DNA of 64,000 nt from DASRHT01 sp035650355 (GTDB lineage: Bacteria > Chloroflexota > Ktedonobacteria > Ktedonobacterales > Ktedonobacteraceae): NCBI GenBank assembly GCA_035650355.1, contig DASRHT010000014.1:1-64000 (forward strand). Direction: 5' to 3'. The translations under genes were made by a program, and so were the position numbers. Shown here in pieces: positions 47,070 through 55,458 of this stretch; position 1 is the stretch's first letter; each line of letters starts with the position of its first letter. Below the pieces are notes generated by a model. It was not told the origin of the DNA. It searched no databases and saw nothing but the letters and a program-made list of their open reading frames with translations.

Positions 47070-48688
47070 GCGTGCCTCTCCTGCTCATAACACTGATTAG
47101 TTCGGTTGACACGTATAGAAACCAACGTTCGATACTGATGATTGCTCCACTCAATGTTCTCAATATGGCGTGAGCCTCCTCCTTCAGGGCCAAGACTACG
47201 AAGAAAAAGATCGAGACGACGTAAAATATGAAATGGTTGCACTTCGATGGGTGTACCATAATGTGCTGAAGTTAGTGCCTGATACATTGGCCAGTCAATA
47301 CGTAAGCCAGGATCTCCTGCTATCCAGTCTCTTACAGCTAAAAGAACGTGATCTTGGCGTACTTCCATTGCATCAGCTATTTGAGGGGTAGCTTTGGGCC
47401 TATATATTGTAAGATTATCAGCAGGTATAGATCGCATAGCAAAGTAGCCGGGTCGATTGCCTACTGAGTAACGATGGCTATTCCATAATCTTAAGCGGTA
47501 GCTCCTCTGATCTGTACCCTGATGTGAATGCATAGGTGCGTAGAGATTATTAATCATTCCAACAAGGTTTTCTACTTCACTCGGGTCGTCCAATTCACCT
47601 TCAATTAGGGTACCAAAGTCGTATTCTGTGATGGGAAGCATACGCCGTAACAGTTCAACTGTATCATGCTGATGCTCAAAAAAGTAGCGCCTTTTAAGAA
47701 TTCTCAATTCTTCTAATGAGCCGGGCTGTATCACAACCCGCTCTGGCATTAGCCATCCGTCATGTATCGCTCCTGACCATAGCTTTCCATCACTGTCCGA
47801 ATCGGAGTAGTTAACAGGATCGAATGTTGTACGAATGGCGTCGAATAGACTACTTCTTCCTTTGAAAAGGAGATTGTAATAGACGTAGTCTTCAAAAGTC
47901 GGGGTTGAAAAACTCCCGTCCTCATTTTTAATGGGCTGCCAACGAGTTGCACATGGCTTATCTCCCGTAAGAATAAAAGCAATTAAGCCTATAAGGTCCC
48001 GCATGGTAGTATGAAAACCTCTTCGAGCCAAGAGTGTAAGAATTGTTACCAAGTTACGGCGTATTTTATCATTTAACAAAGCTTCTGCGTTGTATTCAAC
48101 TGGGCACTTGCGTGGTGGACAATCGTTACAAGGTGCTAAAATTACTGGTTTACATAGCTTCTCAACGAGACCCTTGATTGTAGTGGTAGTCACGGTCTCC
48201 CGTTGGCTAAGATCTACTACGATGGTACGTGATAGTTTGCTATTCGGAACTTCGTTGTAGTAGATGCAATTATCAACTGCATCTGGAAGATTAGTTAAGT
48301 ATTCTAGGTTGGAGTATAGCTGGGCTTTTGTTGCTAAGTTTCTCAGAGGCGCATGATTAATTGCAAACACGCAAGGAACGTTTTCCTGTTTTTTCTGCTG
48401 CCACATCTGCAAAATGCTTTCCGCATCTTTTTGGCTCGCATCTTTTTCTACATATGCTGAGGAAAGCGAGCCCCTATCCTGTAATATGCTTATAAGATGG
48501 GTTTTGCCATCTCCGGGATTTCCTGTTAATATAACGTCAAATTTCTGCCTAATCCAGGTCTCTATGGCCATATCGAGACCGGTGCCTATATGCATGGACT
48601 GGAGTTTGCTTTTCTCTACCCTTTCCGCTACTGCGTTGTGTCCATTATAAAACGCTGCTAGATCCTCGAATAAAGGTAGGGCTTTCAT
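47066..48688 (-). CDS. DptF-like P-loop ATPase (540 aa)
   Basis: The N-terminal Walker A is VILTGNPGDGKTHLISIL (about 52-69). Then come VPCVFAINHAPLR and a Cys cluster, CNDCPPRKCPVEYNAEALL (about 191-209), that could bind a metal. The C-terminal half is helical. Length, the G-x2-GDGK P-loop and the CP-x2-YN motif recall DptF of the phosphorothioation-dependent restriction system. No dnd/dpt modification genes (dndBCDE) are in the window. Start and stop both overlap neighbours by ATGA, indicating a single coupled operon. Confidence 0.65.
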   Translation of the reverse strand: MKALPLFEDLAAFYNGHNAVAERVEKSKLQSMHIGTGLDMAIETWIRQKFDVILTGNPGDGKTHLISILQDRGSLSSAYVEKDASQKDAESILQMWQQKKQENVPCVFAINHAPLRNLATKAQLYSNLEYLTNLPDAVDNCIYYNEVPNSKLSRTIVVDLSQRETVTTTTIKGLVEKLCKPVILAPCNDCPPRKCPVEYNAEALLNDKIRRNLVTILTLLARRGFHTTMRDLIGLIAFILTGDKPCATRWQPIKNEDGSFSTPTFEDYVYYNLLFKGRSSLFDAIRTTFDPVNYSDSDSDGKLWSGAIHDGWLMPERVVIQPGSLEELRILKRRYFFEHQHDTVELLRRMLPITEYDFGTLIEGELDDPSEVENLVGMINNLYAPMHSHQGTDQRSYRLRLWNSHRYSVGNRPGYFAMRSIPADNLTIYRPKATPQIADAMEVRQDHVLLAVRDWIAGDPGLRIDWPMYQALTSAHYGTPIEVQPFHILRRLDLFLRSLGPEGGGSRHIENIEWSNHQYRTLVSIRVNRTNQCYEQERHA

Positions 48689-50784
48689 AGAGTAGCACCT
48701 CCAAAAAGGACATGTTGTTGCAAATCTGTGGTGGTCGCTGGCCTGACATCGAAGTTAGCTGACAATGCGATATCTGCCTTGTCAAGTGAAGCTACATTAT
48801 GTAATGTTTGTTGATAATTTATTCGCATCAGAAGCCAACGTTTTGCCCAAAATTCGCTTATATACTTAGTACCTCTTCTTATTGCTTCAATGGAGCTAAG
48901 GTCAAAAAGATATTCAGGATCTTCTGTTTCGCCTCTCAGAAACTCGTAAGCTGATTTGCCTAGAGGTATCCCATAGACAATTCTCTTTGACCTGTGGTTA
49001 AGAAAGTGTTCGCTATTTTCCAGACCTATCTCGGCTAAACCAGCTCTAACGCGTCTAAGCTTAGGATTTACGCCTTCCCCGAAACGATTATTAATTAACC
49101 TAGCATCCCTTTTATACTCTTGGAGATCTTTAAGTGCGTTTATTGTATCTTCAGAGTAGTGGACAGAACCAAAGCCCAAAGTCTTGCCGTAGTTTTCGTA
49201 CCGAAGCTGAACGCCGCTACTAGGTACAGGAATGGAGATACGATTGTATTGACTACTCCCACTGTGGTAGAGACTAGTTGTTCCCAAGAAGACTAGCTTC
49301 GGGTCTCTATAAACTGATCCATTTTTCATCTGTGAAGCTATATCACTCGTATAATGCTTATATTTCTGCTCATAATCATATATGACTTGAGGACTTACCA
49401 TCAGCATGGCAACTAGCTTTCCTCCCAATATGAAGTTATAAGGGGGGACAGCGCCACATACAATGATATCCATTATATTGATGCCAACTTTACTTTTTTT
49501 ATTTTCTCGGATAAGTGTTTGTAGTGCTTGTCTACCTTTCTGGTCTCTAATAAGCGCACGTAGCCCCTCTACAGACTCAAGGTCAAAAGGACAACTATTT
49601 AAAATAATTTTAGCGTCGAGTAACCCAGAAAGAGATTCCGCTCGTTTAGCTTTAAATAGGTAATAGTTAATTTTTTGTTCGATTAGTGCAATATTTTCTT
49701 TTGTATTTTCCCAACCATCAGGGAACGGAAAAATTCCATTCTTCTCAGAGGTGTTTAGATGGATGAGGTTCCTGCGCTGTTGTAAAAGTGATATACGCAT
49801 TTCACGAGATTCCTTCGCGAGAGCTTTTAAGCGAAACACTACATCCTCCGTAGGATTCGTTAACTCATCGTCATGTAAGTCAAGGTCGGTTGTAGCAACA
49901 TCCTCAAGAGATGACTGCAGTGTTGATCTTAGCATATGTATAATTTTCTTAGCGTCTTCTATAGCAAACCGAGTCCCTTTAATACGCTCAATTGCCGACT
50001 GTAATGTCCAGCCAATAACGTTGTCACGCGCTGTAAGTTGTACTAGACTACTGCCTAGTGCTGCAATACCAATGATCGGATGAAATGGACGAGATGCGTC
50101 TCTTATAAGATAAAACATATTGCGGCCTGGTGTGGGGTTGTAAGGTATAGACCAAGTATGCCTTACATAACGCCAAATATCATTCAATAGGAATCCTGTA
50201 TATTCGCAACGGCCATCCGGTGTCACTTGCTGCAGATATGGTTGGATAACTTTACATACTGCTTCAGTACGTGCAGACTCAGTTGGAAGGCTTTGAACTG
50301 CCTTTAAATCATTTGCTAACTGTTCCCCATCTGCATAAAGTGAGAAAATTGACACAGTTTGTCCTTTAAATAAACGTTGGCGTTCCATTCTACGAATGAA
50401 AGCTTGTACGGATGGTTTTTTAAGTTGAGCTTGTCGTTCATAATTGAGGGATGCACGTATAGTGGCCTTTTGCGCTTGGATTGCCTCAGAGCCTCTAACG
50501 TTTTCAATCCAAGAAGGAGGAGTGAGATAAATGCGTCCTTGGCGGCACTCGTATCGCCAATCTTGACGTAATAAATCTAATAGTACTAAAAGATATGCTC
50601 GGTAGCGCAGTCGAGGCAAGACCGCATTTGTGTAGTTGGGAAGGTTAAGAAGATGTCGGCGTACAACTATAGGAGCCTCTTCTGCATTTATAACAGTGTG
50701 AAGTTCGCAATATAAATGAGATAATTCTGTTGTGTACGGACCTACGTCTTGAGTCCAGAAGAGACAAGGCGAAGTATCATCCAT
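48685..50784 (-). CDS. DUF4338 (DruA-like) protein (699 aa)
   Basis: First gene of the operon. The middle and C-terminus match the DUF4338 family, which includes Druantia DruA: GRNMFYLIRDASRPFHPIIG, then VQLTARDNVIGWTL, then VCGAVPPYNFILGGKLVAML, then KLVFLGTTSLYHSGSSQYNR and ENYGKTLGFGSVHYS. The biochemical role of DUF4338 is not established; distant similarity to acyltransferase-like folds has been suggested. None of the other Druantia genes sit beside it. ATG 50784 is preceded by GAGAGAAAA; the TTG at 50808 is an alternative start. I see no clear promoter in the 460 bases upstream. Confidence 0.72.
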   Translation of the reverse strand: MDDTSPCLFWTQDVGPYTTELSHLYCELHTVINAEEAPIVVRRHLLNLPNYTNAVLPRLRYRAYLLVLLDLLRQDWRYECRQGRIYLTPPSWIENVRGSEAIQAQKATIRASLNYERQAQLKKPSVQAFIRRMERQRLFKGQTVSIFSLYADGEQLANDLKAVQSLPTESARTEAVCKVIQPYLQQVTPDGRCEYTGFLLNDIWRYVRHTWSIPYNPTPGRNMFYLIRDASRPFHPIIGIAALGSSLVQLTARDNVIGWTLQSAIERIKGTRFAIEDAKKIIHMLRSTLQSSLEDVATTDLDLHDDELTNPTEDVVFRLKALAKESREMRISLLQQRRNLIHLNTSEKNGIFPFPDGWENTKENIALIEQKINYYLFKAKRAESLSGLLDAKIILNSCPFDLESVEGLRALIRDQKGRQALQTLIRENKKSKVGINIMDIIVCGAVPPYNFILGGKLVAMLMVSPQVIYDYEQKYKHYTSDIASQMKNGSVYRDPKLVFLGTTSLYHSGSSQYNRISIPVPSSGVQLRYENYGKTLGFGSVHYSEDTINALKDLQEYKRDARLINNRFGEGVNPKLRRVRAGLAEIGLENSEHFLNHRSKRIVYGIPLGKSAYEFLRGETEDPEYLFDLSSIEAIRRGTKYISEFWAKRWLLMRINYQQTLHNVASLDKADIALSANFDVRPATTTDLQQHVLFGGATL

Positions 50785-51216
50785 GATCAAATATTTTCTC
50801 TCAGTCAATAGGATTGCTCGTACCTAATGTGAGCTTAAAATATCTTTGGGTAGCATATGCCAGATTATCCCTTGGAGTACCTCAAAAGGTAAATGTACTC
50901 CACGCCGAACTTCGCCTATTTAAGAGGCGCAGAACACATTTTACATAGATATACTCTTGCTCTCTCTAGAACAATATAAGAAGTATACCTAGCTTTTTGT
51001 GTGTCAGTATCCGGCCACTATAACGCTGAATAGTGCTCTAGTCGAAATACTTTGAAAGCTTGCCCTCTCTTGGTCTTTTAGCAGAGTGGTATCCCTCCAG
51101 ATTAATGAAACCTCTATCCTCTCTATAGTAGTCCCGTTCTCTACGATGAATAACTAGGCCATTTGAGAACCTATTGTACTTGATGTTGCACTAAGGGCTA
51201 ATGCCTCAGAAATAAA
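50785..51216. other. AT-rich gap between the operon and the tRNA-Leu terminator
   Basis: About 430 bases with no gene. It should contain the promoter of the five-gene minus-strand operon, but no pair of boxes is convincing. It is the right-hand end of the island. Confidence 0.5.
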
Positions 51217-51253
51217 AATCCGTCAAGTGGCTTTAGAGGCTGTTTGACGGATT
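51217..51253 (-). terminator. terminator of tRNA-Leu
   Basis: AATCCGTCAA (51217-51226) pairs with TTGACGGATT (51244-51253). Read on the minus strand the stem is followed by TTTATTT. It lies 17 bases beyond the 3' end of the tRNA. Confidence 0.7.
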
Positions 51254-51269
51254 ACCATAAGGTCAAAAG

Positions 51270-51287
51270 GGTGCCGAAGGGGGGACT
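51270..51287 (+). repeat. att-like site at the tRNA-Leu 3' end
   Basis: This is the 18-bp partner of 27677-27694, covering the discriminator base, the 3' acceptor strand and the 3' T-stem of the tRNA. The island lies to the left, that is, downstream of the tRNA 3' end, as expected for integration at a tRNA attB. Confidence 0.65.
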
Positions 51288-51355
51288 CGAACCCCCATGC
51301 CAGTTAAGGCACAACGCCCTGAACGTTGCGTGTCTACCAATTTCACCACTTCGGC
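51272..51355 (-). tRNA. tRNA-Leu (anticodon CAG)
   Basis: The minus strand begins GCCGAAGTGGTGAAATTGG, with acceptor GCCGAAG pairing with CTTCGGC. The anticodon stem CAACG/CGTTG holds the loop TTCAGGG, anticodon CAG (51319-51321). A long class II variable arm (TGCC...GGCA) is present, and the T-arm is GGGGG-TTCGAGT-CCCCC. The discriminator is A. The genome encodes CC but not the final A of CCA. This combination is typical of tRNA-Leu reading CUG. It marks the border between island and core genome. Confidence 0.95.
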
Positions 51356-51370
51356 TCGTCAGGTGGTCTT

Positions 51371-51399
51371 ATATTACCGCATCTCTCGCAGCTTGTCAA
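51371..51399 (-). promoter_or_regulatory. promoter of tRNA-Leu
   Basis: On the minus strand TTGACA (51399-51394) and TAATAT (51376-51371) have a 17-base spacer. The tRNA begins 15 bases further on. Confidence 0.8.
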
Positions 51400-51454
51400 T
51401 AGGTTTCTTACGCTTTTCCGGCTGGTCATCGCCTCTTTTTGAACTCCTCTTCTG

Positions 51455-51463
51455 TGTTATAAT
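51455..51463 (+). promoter_or_regulatory. extended -10 promoter of the polyphosphate cluster
   Basis: TG at 51455-51456, one base, then a perfect TATAAT at 51458-51463 form an extended -10 element. No good -35 is present at 17 bases. It lies about 120 bases upstream of the Ppx/GppA start. Confidence 0.5.
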
Positions 51464-51590
51464 TACGCTGTGATAACGTCCAGAGGCGGTTTTTGATATT
51501 GCAGCCAGAACTTTTTCGATGGGTAAGCCCGTGAAGCCAATTCTTTAACTTCTAGCTTCTGTTCGATTTTTTAGTAATGTGGAGCTTTTC

Positions 51591-53066
51591 ATGCAAGATC
51601 AGAACTCATCCGTCTGTGCGGCTATCGATATCGGTAGCAATACGGTTCATATCGTGGTTGCTCGCTGTCTGCCTGCTTCGCTGGATATTCTGGAGGATCA
51701 GCAGGAAATGGTGCGTATCGGCGAGAGCGTGACGGCGACCGGTGCGATTTCTCCGCAAAAACGCGATGCTGCGGTCTCAGTTCTGCATAAATATAAAGCC
51801 CTGGCCGAACAACACTCCGCTCAACGTATTTTTGTCGCGGCTACCGAGGCGATCCGACAGGCTACTAATCGCGACGATTTTCTTGCCGATGTGCGGAGAG
51901 AGACCGGTCTGGAGGTTCATCTTATTGAAGGCGACGTCGAAGCCTCTCTGACGTTCCACGGTGGAACATACGTGTTTCACGATGAGCCTCACCCTCCAAC
52001 TCACATCGGGGTGATGGATCTCGGCGGCGGCAGCACAGAACTGGTGGCGGCCAGGGATATGCAGATTACCTGGCGTACCTCCGTTCCCGTTGGCTCCGGC
52101 TGGCTGCATGATCGCTACTTTCATTCAGATCCCCCATCGTATGATGATCTGGAGGTGGCTCGCACTTTCCTGCGAACCTATTTTCAGAATATGCATATAA
52201 AATATTGTCCCCCCGCACTGATTGTTACCGGCGGGAGCGCGAATTCGCTCTTCCAATTGGCCCGCGAGGCTTTCGGCGTACATGAACTGCATCGAGCTTT
52301 GACTCTACACGATGTGATCAGTTGTCTGGGGCTGCTGCGTACCCTCCCTCCCAATGAAATTGCTTCACGATATCACGTCCATACGGCGCGCGCGCCTATC
52401 CTGCCCGCCGGAGCTTTGATCATTCTCGCTGCAATGGAGCGGCTCCGTCTGGATGAGATCCGAGTAAGCCCTTATGGTATTCGCGAAGGTATGTTGCTTG
52501 CCTATAGTCATTATGGTGATCAGTGGTTGGAGCAGGTAACGCGGCAATCTACCCACATCCAACAGGGCAACATGATCTCGGATCAACTGGCGAACGAAGT
52601 AGATGTGCAGGATGAGACGTTCGGCGAGTCGGGGCAGCGCATGTTGCAGGAACGTGCTGAAAAAATGGTGAGCTGGCGCGATGAGGTGTTGAAGCATGAG
52701 GATGTCGAAGCGGTCCACAAAATGCGTGTGGCCTCGCGCCGCTTGCGGGCTGTGTTGGATGCCTATGAGTCGATTTGTGAGCCTGGGCGATTTAAGAAAG
52801 TCTATCGGCGTGTGAAAAAACTGGCGGACATTCTGGGACAGGCCCGCGATACCGATGTGATGATTCAGAATCTTCAAGCGCAACTTGCGGAAGTGTCGAA
52901 TGAGGAGCAGACAGGTATGCAATGGCTGATCGAGCGGCTGAGCGCCTATCGCCAGGCTCATCAGGAGAGACTGGAGGCAGCCCTGAAGCAGCTTGATAAG
53001 GATAAGTTCCCGCGGCAGGTTGTATCCTGTCTACCCAAAGGGGGGAGGCAGCATGGCAAAGGCTAA
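51591..53066 (+). CDS. Ppx/GppA phosphatase fused to a CHAD domain (491 aa)
   Basis: Residues 1-300 are an exopolyphosphatase/guanosine pentaphosphatase of the actin-like ATPase fold: AAIDIGSNTVHIVVARC (phosphate 1), FVAATEAIRQATNRDDFL, IGVMDLGGGSTELVAA (phosphate 2) and LIVTGGSANSLF (adenosine/phosphate loop). It hydrolyses polyphosphate or pppGpp. Residues about 345-480 are a CHAD domain (conserved histidine alpha-helical, polyphosphate binding): EDVEAVHKMRVASRRLRAVL and LADILGQARDTDVM. The C-terminal HD-like domain usual in longer Ppx proteins is not here but is encoded two genes downstream. ATG 51591 has GGAG 6 bases upstream. Confidence 0.88.
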   Translation: MQDQNSSVCAAIDIGSNTVHIVVARCLPASLDILEDQQEMVRIGESVTATGAISPQKRDAAVSVLHKYKALAEQHSAQRIFVAATEAIRQATNRDDFLADVRRETGLEVHLIEGDVEASLTFHGGTYVFHDEPHPPTHIGVMDLGGGSTELVAARDMQITWRTSVPVGSGWLHDRYFHSDPPSYDDLEVARTFLRTYFQNMHIKYCPPALIVTGGSANSLFQLAREAFGVHELHRALTLHDVISCLGLLRTLPPNEIASRYHVHTARAPILPAGALIILAAMERLRLDEIRVSPYGIREGMLLAYSHYGDQWLEQVTRQSTHIQQGNMISDQLANEVDVQDETFGESGQRMLQERAEKMVSWRDEVLKHEDVEAVHKMRVASRRLRAVLDAYESICEPGRFKKVYRRVKKLADILGQARDTDVMIQNLQAQLAEVSNEEQTGMQWLIERLSAYRQAHQERLEAALKQLDKDKFPRQVVSCLPKGGRQHGKG

Positions 53067-53634
53067 ACCGATTGGGAAACTCAATGCTCAGGCTCCCACC
53101 GGCGTCAATGCGCGTACCATCGCGCGAACACGGCTGGAGGAGATGTATAGCTGGGAGGCATATGTCGATAATCCCTACCGCGTGCGCGAACTGCACAATT
53201 TGCGCATCGCGGCCAAACGCTTGCGTTACACCCTGGAAATATTTCAAGCGGTGCTACCCGAAGTAGTCGCTCCTATCATCAAAGAGGTGGAGCAGCTTCA
53301 GGAGGAACTCGGAGCATTGCACGATAGCGATGTCTTGATCGCGCTTTTAAGATTGTGCCTGGGGAGCCAGGATAGTGGTACCGGCTACGAACAGGCGCTG
53401 ATGAAAGCAACCCATCGTAAAGGCAAAGGACGCTTTGCGCTCAATCCTGCGTTAGTAGCTTACCTGGTCGATCCCTCGGCTGCCCCTTCGTCGGAGCAGC
53501 GACGCGGACTGGAACAACTACTGCTTAGCTCGGAGCACTGCCGGGAGGAACAATATAGCGCATTTCTCCGTCACTGGTCGCAGCTCCAGTCCCGAAACTT
53601 TCGACAGGAAATTCTTGATCTATTACATACTTAA
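53053..53634 (+). CDS. CHAD-domain protein (193 aa)
   Basis: A second CHAD domain, with RVRELHNLRIAAKRLRYTLE (conserved His and basic residues) and ELGALHDSDVLIALL. CHAD proteins bind inorganic polyphosphate and often sit on polyphosphate granules. The GGGGGAGG just before ATG 53053 decides the start, which overlaps the end of the Ppx-CHAD gene by 14 bases. The pair looks like one large CHAD region divided between two coupled genes. The protein is shorter than typical CHAD proteins (about 300 aa), having about one helical half. Confidence 0.82.
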   Translation: MAKAKPIGKLNAQAPTGVNARTIARTRLEEMYSWEAYVDNPYRVRELHNLRIAAKRLRYTLEIFQAVLPEVVAPIIKEVEQLQEELGALHDSDVLIALLRLCLGSQDSGTGYEQALMKATHRKGKGRFALNPALVAYLVDPSAAPSSEQRRGLEQLLLSSEHCREEQYSAFLRHWSQLQSRNFRQEILDLLHT

Positions 53635-53697
53635 TGGATAAGAGCAACATCTTTTCATTGTTCTCATCCGTACTATAGATAGTTCAGACATTATTGG

Positions 53698-53794
53698 TAG
53701 GGGCAAACCTTTGCGGTTGCCCGCCCGGCTCGATAGGGGTAATCTCTTACGGTTGCCCACTCGGTAGGCAATGGTAAGGGGTTGCCCATCCCGG
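53698..53794 (+). repeat. GGTTGCCC intergenic repeat, three units
   Basis: Three tandem variants of GGTTGCCCNCYCGG start at 53715, 53751 and 53780, separated by variable AT-containing spacers with GTAGGGG-like starts. A related unit is at 31-50. It is probably a dispersed intergenic repeat family of this genome. The rest of 53635-53828 shows nothing else. Confidence 0.6.
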
Positions 53795-53828
53795 CAGAAA
53801 ACATTGGCGATACAGGAGAAACCTGCAA

Positions 53829-54470
53829 ATGACAGTATTAGATTCAGTAGAAGAACTACCCTGGTGGCAACAGGCCAGGCCAACGAAAGAAGAACTGCAC
53901 TTGAGCGGTGGGTTGCAAGTGGAAGACTGGCCTCATGCTCGCCATGTGGTGTATCTCTCGACGCAACTGTTCGATGCAACGCGTCCCCTTCATCACCTGG
54001 ATGAGCGGGCATTATTTTTACTGCAAAGGGCCGCCCTCCTGCATAATACGGGGATGATGATTGAGGTGCGCCGCCATCATAAACATTCGTTTCGTTTGAT
54101 TAAAGAGACGCAATTGCCGGATCTTTCAGATAAAGAGCGCCATGAAGTTGCCTGCATTGCTCGCTATCATCGCCGCGCCCTTCCCAGCAAAGATCACAAT
54201 GAGTTTGCTGCCCTGAGCAGACTGGCTCGTAAGCGTGTTTCGCTCCTCTCCTCTTTGCTTCGTATCGCGGATGCCCTCGATTACAGCCACGATGGACGGG
54301 TGCAGCGACTTGCCGCCGCTCCCTCTCTTTGTAACGAACAGGTCTGGACTGTCGATCTCTGGGTACGCCCATTGGCGGATCTTGACGAAGAACTGGCGCA
54401 CGCTCACGAAAAGGCCGATCTTTTCGAGAAGGTGTTTGATCGTAAATTGCGCCTGGTTATTCAAGATTAG
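53829..54470 (+). CDS. HD-domain protein resembling the Ppx/GppA C-terminal domain (213 aa)
   Basis: The sequence follows the C-terminal HD-like domain of long exopolyphosphatases: HARHVVYLSTQLFDAT, LLQRAALLHNTG, HHKHSFRLIKET, then VACIARYHRRALPSKDH and LLRIADALDYSHDG. The usual HD pair is HN here (LLHNTG), while the downstream HH, RYHRR and DALD motifs are kept. It completes, as a separate gene, what the upstream Ppx-CHAD protein lacks. It may assist polyphosphate or nucleotide hydrolysis. Its stop overlaps the convergent VOC gene by a few bases. Confidence 0.8.
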   Translation: MTVLDSVEELPWWQQARPTKEELHLSGGLQVEDWPHARHVVYLSTQLFDATRPLHHLDERALFLLQRAALLHNTGMMIEVRRHHKHSFRLIKETQLPDLSDKERHEVACIARYHRRALPSKDHNEFAALSRLARKRVSLLSSLLRIADALDYSHDGRVQRLAAAPSLCNEQVWTVDLWVRPLADLDEELAHAHEKADLFEKVFDRKLRLVIQD

Positions 54471-55378
54471 GAATTTTTCTCTTCTCGCAATGCTATTACC
54501 GCCCCGTTTGCCTCGCGCGAGTCAATCCAGAGAAGAGAGCATGCCTCGTTGCAGGCATATTTGATGCTATGCTCGTCCAGGTAGCGCCGGGCAGTGGTAA
54601 GGTTTTCTACAGCTATAGTCATACGATAAAGGCTCTCCCCAAACTGTTGGAGATGTTGTGCGAGCGCCCCGGATGCCATTGCCCCAGTTGCGTCATTGCT
54701 GTCGGCAGGTGTTGCCAGCTCAAAGCTCTGTCCGCTCTCGTTGAGGCGGAATGAGATCAGCCTGGCGGACCAGCCTTCACCCTCTCCCGAAAATTGATTG
54801 GATGGTTGCAGCCCGTAGACGCGCTGGAAACGCTGTGTGGCCTCGTCCAGATTCTCTACAGCGATGGTTGTGCTGAGTATTTTTGTGGCTCCTAATGGAT
54901 GGCTGGGAGGCGTCGTCCAGCCCGCAAGGCGCTTTCTCCGCTCTTCACCAACGCTATCGTGCTGGATGATAAACGGGTAATGCTGTGTGAGATCGGGCCG
55001 CTCTATATCGGCTCGTATCCAGGCTCGGGAGCGTCCATCCGCGCTTCTCAACTCTCCCGCCTTTGGCCCCAACAACGTATTTCCTCTAGCGACAATTGCC
55101 GCGCTATCAGTATGGATATCATTAGATGCCAGGACGAAATTCAGATAGCCCTCTCCCTTTGCCAATCGCCCCAGTATGCTCTGCTGCGCCTCGTCGGGAG
55201 CGCGTACCGCTATCAGTTCAATATAGGTATCTCCTATCACAATGATGCGGTTGGCTGTTCCGCCGCTTGGATGGATGCCACCGCCGCTCACTGCCAATCC
55301 TAGCTTCTGATCAAAGGTAGTTGTCGCCTGTGTCAAATCATGCACGCCAATAATAATATGATCAAGTGCCGTTAGCAT
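54467..55378 (-). CDS. two-domain VOC (glyoxalase-like) protein (303 aa)
   Basis: The N-terminal half begins LTALDHIIIGVHDLTQATTT and the second half ILSTTIAVENLDEATQRFQR. Each gives a betaalphabetabetabeta VOC module, with the last part repeating TIAVENLTTARRYLDEH. The metal-ligand pattern is partly visible (His in DHIIIGV, Glu in YIELIAV). Members include dioxygenases, glyoxalase-type and resistance proteins; PF13468-like glyoxalases fit best. Substrate unknown. AAGGAG precedes ATG 55378 by 8 bases. It is convergent with the HD gene and followed upstream by the secF terminator. Confidence 0.75.
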   Translation of the reverse strand: MLTALDHIIIGVHDLTQATTTFDQKLGLAVSGGGIHPSGGTANRIIVIGDTYIELIAVRAPDEAQQSILGRLAKGEGYLNFVLASNDIHTDSAAIVARGNTLLGPKAGELRSADGRSRAWIRADIERPDLTQHYPFIIQHDSVGEERRKRLAGWTTPPSHPLGATKILSTTIAVENLDEATQRFQRVYGLQPSNQFSGEGEGWSARLISFRLNESGQSFELATPADSNDATGAMASGALAQHLQQFGESLYRMTIAVENLTTARRYLDEHSIKYACNEACSLLWIDSREANGAVIALREEKNS

Positions 55379-55394
55379 TGTGTGCTCTCCTTGC

Positions 55395-55431
55395 TAAAAA
55401 TAGAGGGCCAGGATGATCTTCCTGACCCTCT
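55395..55431 (-). terminator. terminator of the secD-secF operon
   Basis: AGAGGGCCAGGA (55402-55413) pairs with TCCTGACCCTCT (55420-55431), a 12-bp stem with one G-U and a 6-base loop. On the minus strand ATTTTT follows. It sits 28 bases beyond the secF stop. Confidence 0.8.
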
Positions 55432-55458
55432 AAAACGTGTATAGCTGCGACCGCGTTG

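Noticed and set aside
40086..50784. A complete Dnd/Ssp phosphorothioation system
   Set aside because: No cysteine desulfurase, DndB/C/D/E or SspB-E-like gene is present. Only the restriction-like FGH part has similarity.
40086..50784. Type I Druantia
   Set aside because: Only a DruA-like protein is present here. The DruE-like helicase of the window is 25 kb away in a different operon, and DruB-D are not recognisable.
52365..52961. 198-codon minus-strand ORF
   Set aside because: It is antisense to the Ppx-CHAD gene and has no family resemblance.
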